Positions 8,519-17,377 of a DNA stretch of 64,000 bases are shown piece after piece. The notes beneath the pieces were generated by a model. The model saw only the letters and a list, made by a program, of their open reading frames with translations. It was not told the DNA's origin and made no database searches. A program made the translations under genes and the position numbers. The number at the start of each line of letters is the position of its first letter. The first letter of the stretch is position 1. The stretch comes from JAYOFM01 sp038117225 (GTDB taxonomy: Bacteria; Pseudomonadota; Alphaproteobacteria; Rhodospirillales; Casp-alpha2), in assembly GCA_038117225.1 (NCBI GenBank), contig JAYOFM010000002.1:28003-92002 (forward strand), given 5' to 3'.

Positions 8519-9445
8519 CTAGACCGGATCCCAGGAGAATACGTCCTGCGAGCGCTCGAGCGGATAGAAGTTGGCCTTCAGGCTGGGAATGGCGTGTTCG
8601 ATGACGGTTTCCGGCGTCCAGCCCTCGCTTCGATGGGCTGAGCGCAGCGGGCGGTTCTGCGACATCAGGAAAATCTCATTGTTGCGAACGGCGAAAATCT
8701 GCCCGGTCACGTCCGTGGCGGCGTCGGAGGCAAGCGCCGTCACCACCGGCGCGATCTTGTTGGGCGTCATCTGCTTCAGCTTCTCGACCCGCGCCGCCTG
8801 CGCTTCATCATTGACCGGGATGGAGCCGATCATGCGGCTCCAGGCGAACGGCGAGATGCAGTTGGAGCGCACGTTGTAGCGCGCCATGTCGAGGGCGATG
8901 GATTTCGACAGCCCGACGATGCCCATCTTGGCCGCCGAATAGTTGGCCTGGCCAAAATTGCCGACCAGGCCCGAGGTCGAGGTGAAATGGACGAAGCAGC
9001 CGGATTCCTGTTCGCGAAATCGGGTGGCCGCCGCACGCGACGTGGAAAACGCGCCCTTCAGGTGGACGTTGATGACCGCGTCCCACATTTCCTCCGTCAT
9101 CTTGTGGAAAATACCGTCGCGCAGAATTCCAGCGTTGTTGACCACCACGTCGATGCGCCCGAAGGTCTCCACTGCCTGATCGATCATGCCCTGGGCGGCG
9201 GCGAAGTCCGCGACCGAGTCGGTATTGCCCACCGCGTCACCGCCGGCGTTGCGAATTTCCTTCACCACCTCGGCGGCGGGGCCGCTGTCGGCGTCCTCGC
9301 CTTGTGTCGACACACCCAGGTCATTGACCACCACGGCGGCGCCCTGGGCGGCGAACATCAGCGCCATGTCGCGGCCGATGCCACGGCCGGCCCCGGTGAT
9401 CAGCGCGACTTTTCCTTGCAGCAAATTTCCCGAGCCTTCGGCCAT
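8519..9445 (-). CDS. Short-chain dehydrogenase/reductase, multifunctional-enzyme/Hsd4A-like
   Basis: The 308-residue SDR has the cofactor motif TGAGRGIGR (about residues 17-25), a VNDLG segment after strand 2 that favours NAD, the NNAG motif, and the catalytic triad in TSTSG and YSAAK. The C-terminal extension beyond the Rossmann core resembles the 3-hydroxyacyl-CoA dehydrogenase domain of peroxisomal multifunctional enzyme 2 and actinobacterial Hsd4A. It probably oxidises a 3-hydroxyacyl-CoA in concert with the adjacent racemase. A 33-base gap to the TauE/SafE gene suggests one transcript. Confidence 0.85.
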   Translation of the reverse strand: MAEGSGNLLQGKVALITGAGRGIGRDMALMFAAQGAAVVVNDLGVSTQGEDADSGPAAEVVKEIRNAGGDAVGNTDSVADFAAAQGMIDQAVETFGRIDVVVNNAGILRDGIFHKMTEEMWDAVINVHLKGAFSTSRAAATRFREQESGCFVHFTSTSGLVGNFGQANYSAAKMGIVGLSKSIALDMARYNVRSNCISPFAWSRMIGSIPVNDEAQAARVEKLKQMTPNKIAPVVTALASDAATDVTGQIFAVRNNEIFLMSQNRPLRSAHRSEGWTPETVIEHAIPSLKANFYPLERSQDVFSWDPV

Positions 9446-9478
9446 GATCGATCCTTCCCTGTTAATCTTATTTGTTGC

Positions 9479-10252
9479 TCAAAATACCGCGCGACGCACC
9501 AGGTTCAAGCCGATGATGAACAGCGCCACCAGGACCACCTTGGCGAAGACCTGCTGGTTGATGTGCCGGCGGATGATCTCGCCAGCCAATACACCGGCCA
9601 TGCCGGGGATGCAGGCGATCGCGGAAACCGGCGCGGTCGCCGGACCGAGCACGCCGTTCTGCCAATAACCCAGGACCAGCGGCACCGAGCCCAGCGCCCA
9701 GACCAGTCCGACGACGCGCACCCAGATGTCTTTCTCCAGCTTCAACAGCACGAAATACATCATCATCGGTGGTCCCCAGATGGTAATCATGCCACCGAGG
9801 ATGCCTCCCAGCGCACCGGCCAGCGGCCCCGCCCAACGCTCCGTCGTCGTCGCCAATGGCCGCGCGCGCGGTTTGAACAGGCTGGAACCCGAGAAGACCA
9901 GAACGCAAATGCCGAGCACACCGAATAACGTGCGTGTGTCCAATTCCACGACCAAACGCGCCGACGCCAACATGGCCACCAGGAAACAAATGATCATGGC
10001 GCCGAAGCGTCGGAACAGGGACCATTGCATGCCGCTGCGAAACGCCTGCCAGAAATTGGTCACCGTGATCGGCAGCACGACGACGCCGATACTGAAAATC
10101 GGATCGAAGAAAATCACCAGGATCGACAGCGCCACCAGCGGCAATCCGATGCCGGTGATGCCCTTGACGATACCGCCGAAACCAACGGAGCCGGCAATCA
10201 TCGCCAATTGCCATGGGTCGACACCCAGCTCATATCCGAACAGCGACATCAC
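9479..10252 (-). CDS. TauE/SafE family anion exporter
   Basis: A 257-residue polytopic membrane protein with the two-fold TauE/SafE repeat: an N-terminal GGIVKGITGIGLPLV segment and an internal GALGGILGGMITIWGPP segment, with about eight membrane helices. Members export sulfite, sulfoacetate or other small organic anions. It shares an ATGA overlap with the upstream enolase-family gene, so its cargo may be a product or substrate of that operon. This is the first of three TauE/SafE genes in the window. Confidence 0.85.
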   Translation of the reverse strand: MMSLFGYELGVDPWQLAMIAGSVGFGGIVKGITGIGLPLVALSILVIFFDPIFSIGVVVLPITVTNFWQAFRSGMQWSLFRRFGAMIICFLVAMLASARLVVELDTRTLFGVLGICVLVFSGSSLFKPRARPLATTTERWAGPLAGALGGILGGMITIWGPPMMMYFVLLKLEKDIWVRVVGLVWALGSVPLVLGYWQNGVLGPATAPVSAIACIPGMAGVLAGEIIRRHINQQVFAKVVLVALFIIGLNLVRRAVF

Positions 10253-11325
10253 GTCGCTTGGCCATGATGGGCGGTGTCCGTGGCGTGGGCGGTGATGGCG
10301 TTGTCGTCGAGCGCTGGCGCGGTCGTCGCCAGGATTACCGATCCGCGGTCCAGTCGCATGGGGTGGGCAAGAATTGACGTCACGGGCCGGAGGAACCCAT
10401 TCATTTCCCCCGCGTTGTCGATGCGTCCACGGGCGACACAGGCTTCCATCCAGCAGCCGACATCGGTGGCCACGCCGTTGCCGAGAACCGGCGTCATGCC
10501 GAGATCGTGGATGCGCGCCAATTGATCCGCGAGCCTCGTTAGCCCGCCGGCCTTCATCAGCTTGAGCTTGATGAATTGGGCTGCTTTTAGGTCCGCCGCG
10601 CGTTCGATCTCGGCAAGGCCGTATATGGATTCGTCCAGCATCACCGGCACTGATGCCGTCCGCGCCACGGCGACGGCGGCACCCCAGTCATCCATGTGGC
10701 AAGGTTGTTCCAGCAATTCAATTCCCGCGGGGTCGAGAGACGCGGCAAAGCGCTCGCCGTCTTCCGCCGTATAACCCTGGTTGCCATCGACGCGGATGGA
10801 TATGCCCGCCGGCAAATGTTTCTGAATATGGGCGACGCGGGCCAGATCGGCGTCGATATCGAAGCCGGCCTTGACCTTGACGATGGCATACCCGGCATCG
10901 GCATGGCGTTGCAATTCCGCCGGGATGGCGCTTTCCGTATCGGCGGTAAGGGCGGCCAGCAAGGGCACCGGTGTTTCCGCGTCGACCACCAGCAGCGGAC
11001 TGCCTGCCGCCATTTCTACCGCCGTTACCAGAGCGGTGACGGTGAACGGCATGTCCGCGTGACGATCGAGGGCGATATCCATCGCCGCCTCGGCGTTTTC
11101 GCCGACCATCCGCTTCGCAAGCTGGTTGGTGCCCCGCCAACAGCCGTCGATGGTTTCGTCGGTGTAGCCGGTCAGGATTGTCGCCTCGCCAAAGCCTTGG
11201 TCACCACCGTCTCCGGTGACGCGCACAAGGACCGTATCGAAAGCTGTCACCGGTCCGAAGGCGAGTTTATAGGGTATGCGCAGCGGCAGCCGAAGACGGT
11301 CGAGACGGATGGCGCTGATGATCAT
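10249..11325 (-). CDS. Enolase-superfamily enzyme (muconate-lactonizing/dipeptide-epimerase subgroup)
   Basis: The 358-residue protein shows an N-terminal capping domain, then the barrel with the KxK base in IVKVKAG (about 165), metal ligands in RVDGNQG, LLEQP and MLDESIY, and a second lysine in FIKLKLMKAGG (about 265). Two opposing lysines indicate an epimerase or syn-eliminating member. The start ATG 11325 matches the conserved N-terminus; longer frames are not conserved. Possible roles include epimerising an amino acid or betaine, or a cycloisomerase step. First gene of the minus operon running to the GNAT gene. Confidence 0.82.
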   Translation of the reverse strand: MIISAIRLDRLRLPLRIPYKLAFGPVTAFDTVLVRVTGDGGDQGFGEATILTGYTDETIDGCWRGTNQLAKRMVGENAEAAMDIALDRHADMPFTVTALVTAVEMAAGSPLLVVDAETPVPLLAALTADTESAIPAELQRHADAGYAIVKVKAGFDIDADLARVAHIQKHLPAGISIRVDGNQGYTAEDGERFAASLDPAGIELLEQPCHMDDWGAAVAVARTASVPVMLDESIYGLAEIERAADLKAAQFIKLKLMKAGGLTRLADQLARIHDLGMTPVLGNGVATDVGCWMEACVARGRIDNAGEMNGFLRPVTSILAHPMRLDRGSVILATTAPALDDNAITAHATDTAHHGQAT

Positions 11326-11392
11326 TAGGGGGGTTTCCAACGTGGGCGACGGTCGTAAACTACACCTTCGCCAGCCATAAGGGGAGACCGCC

Positions 11393-13648
11393 ATGCCGCA
11401 TTCGACCTACCTGCCCGAGCGCATGGGCTCGGCCACCGTCTCCCCGCGGGGCCGCTTTGAGGCTGGTTCGGTGCAGGAATTCACGCTGGTGTACACCGCC
11501 GGTTTTTTCGGTATCGATGATTCCGGCTGCATCAAGGTGGTGCATCGGTTCGCATCGGATACGGGCCGTCCGCAGGTCGATAACCCGGCCGGCCCAAACT
11601 ACGTGTCGGCGGAAGCCTCCAACGGCGCCGTGCTGCATCTTTCCTATGACGGCAAGATGAACATCCGCCCCTGGGATAAGACCCTCTATATCAAGGTGGT
11701 GCGCGGTTTCCTGCGCGAAGGAGACACCATCACCATCCGCTTCGGCGACCGCCGGTTCGGCGGGCCCGGTATTCGAATCCAAACCTTCTGCGAGGAAACT
11801 TTTGAATTTCGCGTCCTGGTGGACGCCATCGCCACCTACAACTTCGTCGAACTGCCGGAGCAGCCGACCATCGCAGTGGTGCCTGGCCCGCCGGTATCGT
11901 GGAAGGCAATTCTGCCGACCCTGCGCCCGGTCGGCCAATCGTTCCGCTTGTGCATGAAGGGCGAGGACAAATGGGGCAACCCGTCCGATCAGGCGCAATC
12001 CGTGTTCTCTTTGCGCGCCAACATGGCCGTCGACGGCCTGCCCGATGATGTGGAATTCAAGCCCGACGAATTTTCCGTCATCGTCGAGGGACTAACCTGC
12101 GCCGACCCCGGTGATCTGATGATCGAGATGGTAACTGGCAGCGGCAACGTGGTCGCGCGGTCGAACCCGCTGCGCATCGTCGCCGCCGATGATGCCCGCA
12201 CGGCGTTGTTGCCCTACTGGGGCGATTTGCACGGCCAGTCAGAAGAAACCATCGGCACCAACTCCGCCCGCGACTTCCACGAATTTGCCCGTGACAAGGC
12301 GTTCCTCGACGCCGTGTCCCACCAGGGCAACGATTTCCAGATCACCAAGGACTTCTGGGCCTGGCTCAATGAACTGACCGCCGAATTCAACGAAGACGGA
12401 AAATTCATCGCCTTCCCGGGCTACGAATGGTCCGGCAACACCGGCCTCGGCGGCGACCGCAATGTCTTGTTCCTGGAAGAAGGCCGCCAGATCCATCGCT
12501 CGTCCCACGCCCTGGTCGATGATCTGTCCGACATCGATACCGATGCCAATTCCGCCGAGCAATTGTTCGAGGCCCTGAAGGACGAGGACTGCGTCGTCTT
12601 CGCGCATATCGGTGGCCGCTACGCCGACATCACCATGGCCCACGACACCCGGCTGGAACGCTCTGTCGAGGTGCATTCCGCCTGGGGCACGTTCGAGTGG
12701 CTGATTCACGATGCCTTCGAACAAGGCTACCGGGTCGGCATCGTCTCCAACTCCGACGGCCACAAGGGCCGCCCCGGCGCCAGCCACCCGGGCGCCACCA
12801 GCTTCGGTAGCTATGGTGGCCTGACCTGTATGTTGTCGGAAGACTTCACCCGCGGCGGCCTCGCCGAGGCCCTGCGCAAGCGCCACCATTACGGCACCAC
12901 CGGCTGCCGCATGGTGCTGGACACTCGGGCGCGCTTCGACAACGCCGCCGAGCTGTTTTCCGATGATCCCAATCTCGGCTCGGTCGACAGCAGTCAGGCC
13001 AGCGAGGCCATGATGGGGGATATCCTGCGCTCGGCCGACGCCGAGGTCACATTCGCCATCGACGCCCACGGTTCCGCTCCGATCGAGCGCATCGAAATTC
13101 GCAATGGTCTGGAAACGCTGGAAACCTTCCGTCCCTTTACGGATGCCGATCTCGGCCGCCGCATCCGCGTCATTTGGGAAGGCTCGGAATATCGAGGCCG
13201 CGGCCGCGAAACCCACTGGAACGGCTTTGCGCAGTTGACCGGCAACGGTTTCCAGCGCTTGGCACCGATCAACCGCTACAACGTGGACAAGCGCTTCGAT
13301 CAGGTCGCCGACGACCGGGTCGAATGGCAAGCGTTGACAACCGGCGGCTTCGGCGGTTTCGACGCCTGGCTGACCGATGCCGCCGCCGGCACGCTGAAGA
13401 TCGAAACCGAGTTGGTGCAGACGGAAATAAACATCGCCGACATCGGCCTGGAAGATACGGTGTTCGAGGCCGGCGGCATCAAGCGCCAAATCCGCGTCTT
13501 CCGCATGCCCGACGAGAACCCGCACGACGTTGTCAAAATCGAGCGCCGCATCCCCCTGGTCGATGACCGGGACAACGCGCTGTACGTCTGCATCACCCAG
13601 GAAGACGGCTTCTTCATTTGGTCGTCGCCGATCTATATCTTCCGTTGA
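11393..13648 (+). CDS. DUF3604 protein, PHP-like metal-dependent hydrolase
   Basis: The 751-residue protein has an N-terminal beta-rich half (residues 1-260) and a catalytic half. The latter carries PHP-like metal ligands in order: YWGDLHGQS (about 272), SHQGND (about 307), GYEWSG, AHIGG, EVHSAWGT and SNSDGHKG (about 455). No signal peptide is seen, so it is probably cytoplasmic. The family is widespread but its substrate is unknown; PHP relatives are phosphoesterases. It is divergent from the enolase operon by 67 bases and is followed by a small gene, a dioxygenase and aconitase X. Confidence 0.82.
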   Translation: MPHSTYLPERMGSATVSPRGRFEAGSVQEFTLVYTAGFFGIDDSGCIKVVHRFASDTGRPQVDNPAGPNYVSAEASNGAVLHLSYDGKMNIRPWDKTLYIKVVRGFLREGDTITIRFGDRRFGGPGIRIQTFCEETFEFRVLVDAIATYNFVELPEQPTIAVVPGPPVSWKAILPTLRPVGQSFRLCMKGEDKWGNPSDQAQSVFSLRANMAVDGLPDDVEFKPDEFSVIVEGLTCADPGDLMIEMVTGSGNVVARSNPLRIVAADDARTALLPYWGDLHGQSEETIGTNSARDFHEFARDKAFLDAVSHQGNDFQITKDFWAWLNELTAEFNEDGKFIAFPGYEWSGNTGLGGDRNVLFLEEGRQIHRSSHALVDDLSDIDTDANSAEQLFEALKDEDCVVFAHIGGRYADITMAHDTRLERSVEVHSAWGTFEWLIHDAFEQGYRVGIVSNSDGHKGRPGASHPGATSFGSYGGLTCMLSEDFTRGGLAEALRKRHHYGTTGCRMVLDTRARFDNAAELFSDDPNLGSVDSSQASEAMMGDILRSADAEVTFAIDAHGSAPIERIEIRNGLETLETFRPFTDADLGRRIRVIWEGSEYRGRGRETHWNGFAQLTGNGFQRLAPINRYNVDKRFDQVADDRVEWQALTTGGFGGFDAWLTDAAAGTLKIETELVQTEINIADIGLEDTVFEAGGIKRQIRVFRMPDENPHDVVKIERRIPLVDDRDNALYVCITQEDGFFIWSSPIYIFR

Positions 13649-13689
13649 CGGGACACCGAAACCTTCCGGAAATCGCAGGGAGAACTACG

Positions 13690-13899
13690 ATGGCCAAGAT
13701 CGAGAGTCTGCATGGCACCACGCCGGTGGAGATATTCCAAAGTGGCATCGAGAACCTGGACGACATAGCCGCAGTGGCGGTATCGGTGTTGTGGAAGGAC
13801 GGCGAGGTCACGGCGGGCTGGTCGAACATGAGCGCCAGCGACGTCGCCTTTCTGATCCTTGCCCTCGATGAGCGCCAGCGCCGCGAGAGCTTCTCCTGA
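13690..13899 (+). CDS. Small conserved-looking hypothetical protein (69 aa)
   Basis: A 69-residue acidic protein from ATG 13690, with a purine-rich GGGAGAA about 9 bases upstream, between the DUF3604 and dioxygenase genes. The N-terminal half suggests a beta strand (AVAVSVLWKDGEVTAGWSNM), and the C-terminus is a helix ending DERQRRES. No domain was recognised. Small proteins with a W-S-N-M-x-x-x-D pattern of this kind recur in proteobacteria, but I cannot name the family. Codon use matches its neighbours, supporting a real gene. Confidence 0.6.
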   Translation: MAKIESLHGTTPVEIFQSGIENLDDIAAVAVSVLWKDGEVTAGWSNMSASDVAFLILALDERQRRESFS

Positions 13900-13924
13900 T
13901 CCCCCGCCCGGCGAGGAGCAACGG

Positions 13925-14803
13925 ATGACACTCGACCTTACCTCCATTGATGGCAGCTTTGCCCGCGAGGTGCGGGGGCTTGATCTTTGGTGCGATCACG
14001 ACGAATCGACCATTGACGCCCTGCGCCGTGCCTGGAGCGAGGCCGGCGTGCTCGTGTTCCGACGTCAGGCGCTGGACGAGGCCGAGATGGTGCGTTTCTT
14101 CTCGCGCTTCGGCGAGCCGGACATCATCGTTCGCACCGACTGGCAGTCACGCAACGCGCCGGAGGTCATCCACATCTCCAACATGAAGGATCAGGCGGGG
14201 CGTTCCATCGGCGGTCTCGGCGCCGGTGAACTGGACTGGCACACGGATCAGTCCTATGTCGCCAACCCGGCGACCGGCGCGATGCTTTACATGGTCGAAA
14301 GTCCGGCCGAGGGCGTGCCCACCTACTGGGCCAACCTGCGCCTCGCTTACGCGGCGCTGCCCGACGAAACCAAGGGACGCATTGACGGCCTGCATGCGGT
14401 CTATGACTACATCAAGCGGCAATCCACCTACGACGACGAGGAGCCCATGTCGGCGGAATTGCGGGCCCGCACGCCGCCGCTCACCCATCCCCTGGTCGCC
14501 GCCGATCCGGTGAGCGGCGCCAAGTCGCTCTATCTCGACCCGACCACGACGACCGGCATCGCCGGCCTGCCGGCCATGGTCGGCGATCCGCTGCTGGCGG
14601 CGCTCAACGAACACGCCACCCGGCCGGAGTTCGTCTATCGCCACGACTGGCGCACCGGCGATGTGGTGATGTGGGACAATGGTTTTCTGCTGCATCGCCG
14701 CGACGCCTTCGCCGCCGACGCCAGCCGCTGGCTCAAGCGCTTGACCATCAAGCTACCGACCGACCGCCACGTGGTGCCGGCGTCGGCGCTCATCGCAGTC
14801 TGA
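13925..14803 (+). CDS. Fe(II)/2-oxoglutarate dioxygenase, TauD/TfdA family
   Basis: The 292-residue oxygenase has the iron facial triad in LDWHTDQSY (His and Asp, about residues 105-107) and a distal His in DNGFLLHRRDAF (about 258); the following arginine is positioned for 2-oxoglutarate binding. TauD relatives hydroxylate taurine or related small acids. The start ATG 13925 has GAGGAG about 8 bases upstream. It directly precedes aconitase X, whose GTG start lies 10 bases after this stop, so a hydroxylation followed by dehydration sequence is suggested. Confidence 0.88.
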   Translation: MTLDLTSIDGSFAREVRGLDLWCDHDESTIDALRRAWSEAGVLVFRRQALDEAEMVRFFSRFGEPDIIVRTDWQSRNAPEVIHISNMKDQAGRSIGGLGAGELDWHTDQSYVANPATGAMLYMVESPAEGVPTYWANLRLAYAALPDETKGRIDGLHAVYDYIKRQSTYDDEEPMSAELRARTPPLTHPLVAADPVSGAKSLYLDPTTTTGIAGLPAMVGDPLLAALNEHATRPEFVYRHDWRTGDVVMWDNGFLLHRRDAFAADASRWLKRLTIKLPTDRHVVPASALIAV

Positions 14804-14813
14804 GGAAATCGCT

Positions 14814-16064
14814 GTGAACCTCACCGACCACGAACAGGCGATCCTCGCTGGTGAGATGGGCGACATTCGCCGCCGGGCGATCGAGCAGCAGATCGAGATC
14901 GGCCGTTTCTTCGATGCCGAGGATTTCGTCGAGGTGCGTCAGGCACACATCATGGCCGACGCGGAGAGCCTGGGCGAAGCCTGTGTGGCGTGGCTGGAGG
15001 AGGTGGCGGCGGCGCCGGAGGACGAGCGCCGGGTGATCATCCCGACCATCACCGATCCGCGCGGAGCCGATTTCAACGCCTACGGCCGCATCAACCACGA
15101 CGAGGCCTTCGTCAATCTGGAACGGCGCGCCGACGCGGCGTTTCGGGCGCTCGGCGTGCTGATGACCGACACCTGCATCAACTATCAGACCGTGATGCCG
15201 CCTGTGCGCGGCGAGCATCTGGCCATGGGCGATACCGGGGTGGTGATTTATTCCAATTCGGTGTGTGGGGCGCGCACCAATTACGAGGGCGGACCGGCGG
15301 CGCTGGCTGCCGCGCTGACCGGGCGCACGCCGCGTTACGGGTTTCATCTCGACCAACACCGCAGGGGCGCGACGCTGATCCATGTCATCGACCGGCCGCG
15401 CGAGCTGGACCAATGGGGCGCGCTCGGTGGACTGATCGGCCGTCTCATGGGGTCCTACTACGAGGTGCCGGTGATCGCCGGCATCGACGAACCGCCGACG
15501 TCCGATGAGTTCAAGCACTTCGGCGCCGCGCTCGCCAGCTTCGGCTCGACGGCGCTGTTCCACATGGTCGGCACGACGCCGGAAGCGCCCGATATGGAAA
15601 GCGTGTTCGAGGTCGAGCCGCCGGAGCCCGCCGCCGTCATCGGCGCCGCCGAACTGCGCGCCTTCACCGAGGCCTACGCGCCGGCCGGCGACGATCTCGA
15701 CGTGGTGGTGTTCGCCGCGCCGCAGTTGTCGTTAATGGAAATGCGCACCCTGGCCGGCCTGCTGAAGGGGCGCAGCGTCGCCGCCGGCACGGCCTGCCTG
15801 ATCGCCACGGCACCGGAGGTCAAGGCGGCGGCCGACCGCATGGGCCTGACCGCGACCATGGAAACCGCCGGCGCCATCGTCCTGGAAGGGGTGTGTTTCT
15901 ATCAGATGCATGCCCGCGAACTGGGCGAGGCCAACGGCTGGACCCGGCTGATGACTAACTCGGCCAAACTGACCAACATCATCGGCGGGTATGGCTATGA
16001 GCCGACGTTGGCCTCCATGGCCGCCTGTGTCGAAAGTGCCTGCGCCGGAAGGATCGTGCGATGA
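14814..16064 (+). CDS. Aconitase X, large (catalytic) subunit
   Basis: The 416-residue DUF521 protein matches aconitase X, the dehydratase family that includes bacterial cis-3-hydroxy-L-proline dehydratase and archaeal mevalonate-5-phosphate dehydratase. Cysteines likely to hold the Fe-S cluster are in DTCINYQ (about residue 119) and EGVCFYQ (about 362); another lies in SNSVCGARTNYEGG, where I recall a leucine in relatives. GTG 14814 is chosen as start with GAGGAA about 6 bases upstream, overlapping the dioxygenase stop. Substrate unknown. Confidence 0.85.
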   Translation: MNLTDHEQAILAGEMGDIRRRAIEQQIEIGRFFDAEDFVEVRQAHIMADAESLGEACVAWLEEVAAAPEDERRVIIPTITDPRGADFNAYGRINHDEAFVNLERRADAAFRALGVLMTDTCINYQTVMPPVRGEHLAMGDTGVVIYSNSVCGARTNYEGGPAALAAALTGRTPRYGFHLDQHRRGATLIHVIDRPRELDQWGALGGLIGRLMGSYYEVPVIAGIDEPPTSDEFKHFGAALASFGSTALFHMVGTTPEAPDMESVFEVEPPEPAAVIGAAELRAFTEAYAPAGDDLDVVVFAAPQLSLMEMRTLAGLLKGRSVAAGTACLIATAPEVKAAADRMGLTATMETAGAIVLEGVCFYQMHARELGEANGWTRLMTNSAKLTNIIGGYGYEPTLASMAACVESACAGRIVR

Positions 16065-16462
16065 TCATCACCGGTCATCCCGGCATCGGCCCGGCCGTCA
16101 CGGCGGCGGCTCTGGTGGCGCGCGATAATTTCTCCGCACGATACGATCTCGACCGGATCCGGGGCATCTTCTCGCGCCCCGCCCACGCGCTGTTCGGCCA
16201 GAGCTACGTCGGCAAGGTCCTCATCCTCGACATTGCCAAGGGCGGTGTCGCCACCGCCTGGATGCTGCGTGAAATGGTCAGCCGGAACATGGCACCGGCG
16301 GCATTGCTGCTCAACTACGCCAACCCGATCATCGCCCAGGGCGCCGCCTTCGCTGGCTTTCCCCTGATGGACCGCTTCGAGACCGACATCGTCGCCGCCA
16401 TCGAAACCGGCCAGAGGGTGGCGGTCGACCCGACGGCGGGCACCGTCACCGTGGAGGACTAA
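16061..16462 (+). CDS. Aconitase X, small (swivelling) subunit
   Basis: The 133-residue DUF126 protein is the swivel domain that closes over the large-subunit active site. The ATG overlaps the large-subunit stop by four bases. Core features are SYVGKVLILDIAKGG and MAPAALLLNYANPIIAQGA. Where characterised hydroxyproline dehydratases have, as I recall, a GRGSS-type serine loop, this protein reads AKGGVAT. Loss of those serines suggests a different substrate or mechanism. Two separate subunits rather than a fused chain is one of the two known layouts. Confidence 0.82.
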   Translation: MIITGHPGIGPAVTAAALVARDNFSARYDLDRIRGIFSRPAHALFGQSYVGKVLILDIAKGGVATAWMLREMVSRNMAPAALLLNYANPIIAQGAAFAGFPLMDRFETDIVAAIETGQRVAVDPTAGTVTVED

Positions 16463-16467
16463 CCGGC

Positions 16468-17346
16468 ATGCGCGGCATCGACCATCTGGTTATCGACGTT
16501 CCCGACCTGGATGCCGGACGCGCGTTCTATGAACGCATCGGCTTCACCATGACGCCGCGCGGCCAGCATCCCTTCGGTACTGGCAATTCGCTGGCCCAGT
16601 TGCACGGCGGGTTTCTGGAGGTGTTGTCCGTGACCGAACCGGACAACGTGCCCGAGGCGGCGCCCGGGCATTTCAGTTTCGGCGCCTTCAACCGGGATTT
16701 TCTCGTCCGCCGTCCCGGCGGCGGCATGTCCATGTTCGTCCTGCGTACGGACAATGCCGATACCGATCGGGCGGCATGGAGCATGGCCGGGCTGACCACC
16801 TATGCGCCGTTCGGGTTCGAGCGCCTGGCCAAACAACCGGATGGCGGCGAAGTGACCATGGGGTTCTCTCTCGCCTTCGCCACCGATGTCCGCATGCCGG
16901 ACGCGGCGTGGTTTTCCTGTCAGCACCGCCACGCGCCGGAATATTTCTACAAACCAGATTACCAGCGCCACGCCAACACGGCGCGCCACATAGCCGCCGT
17001 CGGGCTGGTCGCGGAGGACCCGTGGAGCCTCGCCGATTTCTTCGAGGGTCTGCTCGGCGTTGCCGCCATCGGCCGCGGCGATGACGGGCTTGAGGTGGCG
17101 CTCGAAGAAGCGGTGCTGCGAGTGATCTCGCCCGAGGCTCTCGATGCCCGCTTCGACGGCCAGACGCCGCCCGCCGATCCGGCGTCGCCGCACTTATTCG
17201 GCTATGCCGTCGCCGTCGAGGACCTGGACGCGGCGCGGCGTTGCCTGGTCGGTGCCGAGGTGCCCTACCGGGACACCGGCGACCGGGTCTGGATCGCGCC
17301 CGAGGACGGCTTCGGCACGCTCATCGGTTTCGTCGCCACGCCCTGA
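16468..17346 (+). CDS. VOC-superfamily (glyoxalase-like) protein
   Basis: The 292-residue protein begins GIDHLVIDVPDLDAGRAFYERIGFT, the classic vicinal-oxygen-chelate opening, and has a second module from about residue 172 (HIAAVGLVAEDPWSLADFFEGLLG). It is thus a two-module protein of the Glyoxalase_3-like type. Such proteins bind a metal and act as dioxygenases, isomerases or glyoxalases. It is 5 bases after aconitase X and in the same operon, so it may act on the dehydrated product. Confidence 0.8.
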   Translation: MRGIDHLVIDVPDLDAGRAFYERIGFTMTPRGQHPFGTGNSLAQLHGGFLEVLSVTEPDNVPEAAPGHFSFGAFNRDFLVRRPGGGMSMFVLRTDNADTDRAAWSMAGLTTYAPFGFERLAKQPDGGEVTMGFSLAFATDVRMPDAAWFSCQHRHAPEYFYKPDYQRHANTARHIAAVGLVAEDPWSLADFFEGLLGVAAIGRGDDGLEVALEEAVLRVISPEALDARFDGQTPPADPASPHLFGYAVAVEDLDAARRCLVGAEVPYRDTGDRVWIAPEDGFGTLIGFVATP

Positions 17347-17377
17347 GGCGCCATCAAGGAAGGTTCATCGCAGTCGC

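Noticed and set aside
12239..13525. A 428-codon ORF antisense to the DUF3604 gene
   Set aside because: It lies wholly inside a gene with recognisable metal-binding motifs, and its own translation has no recognisable domain.
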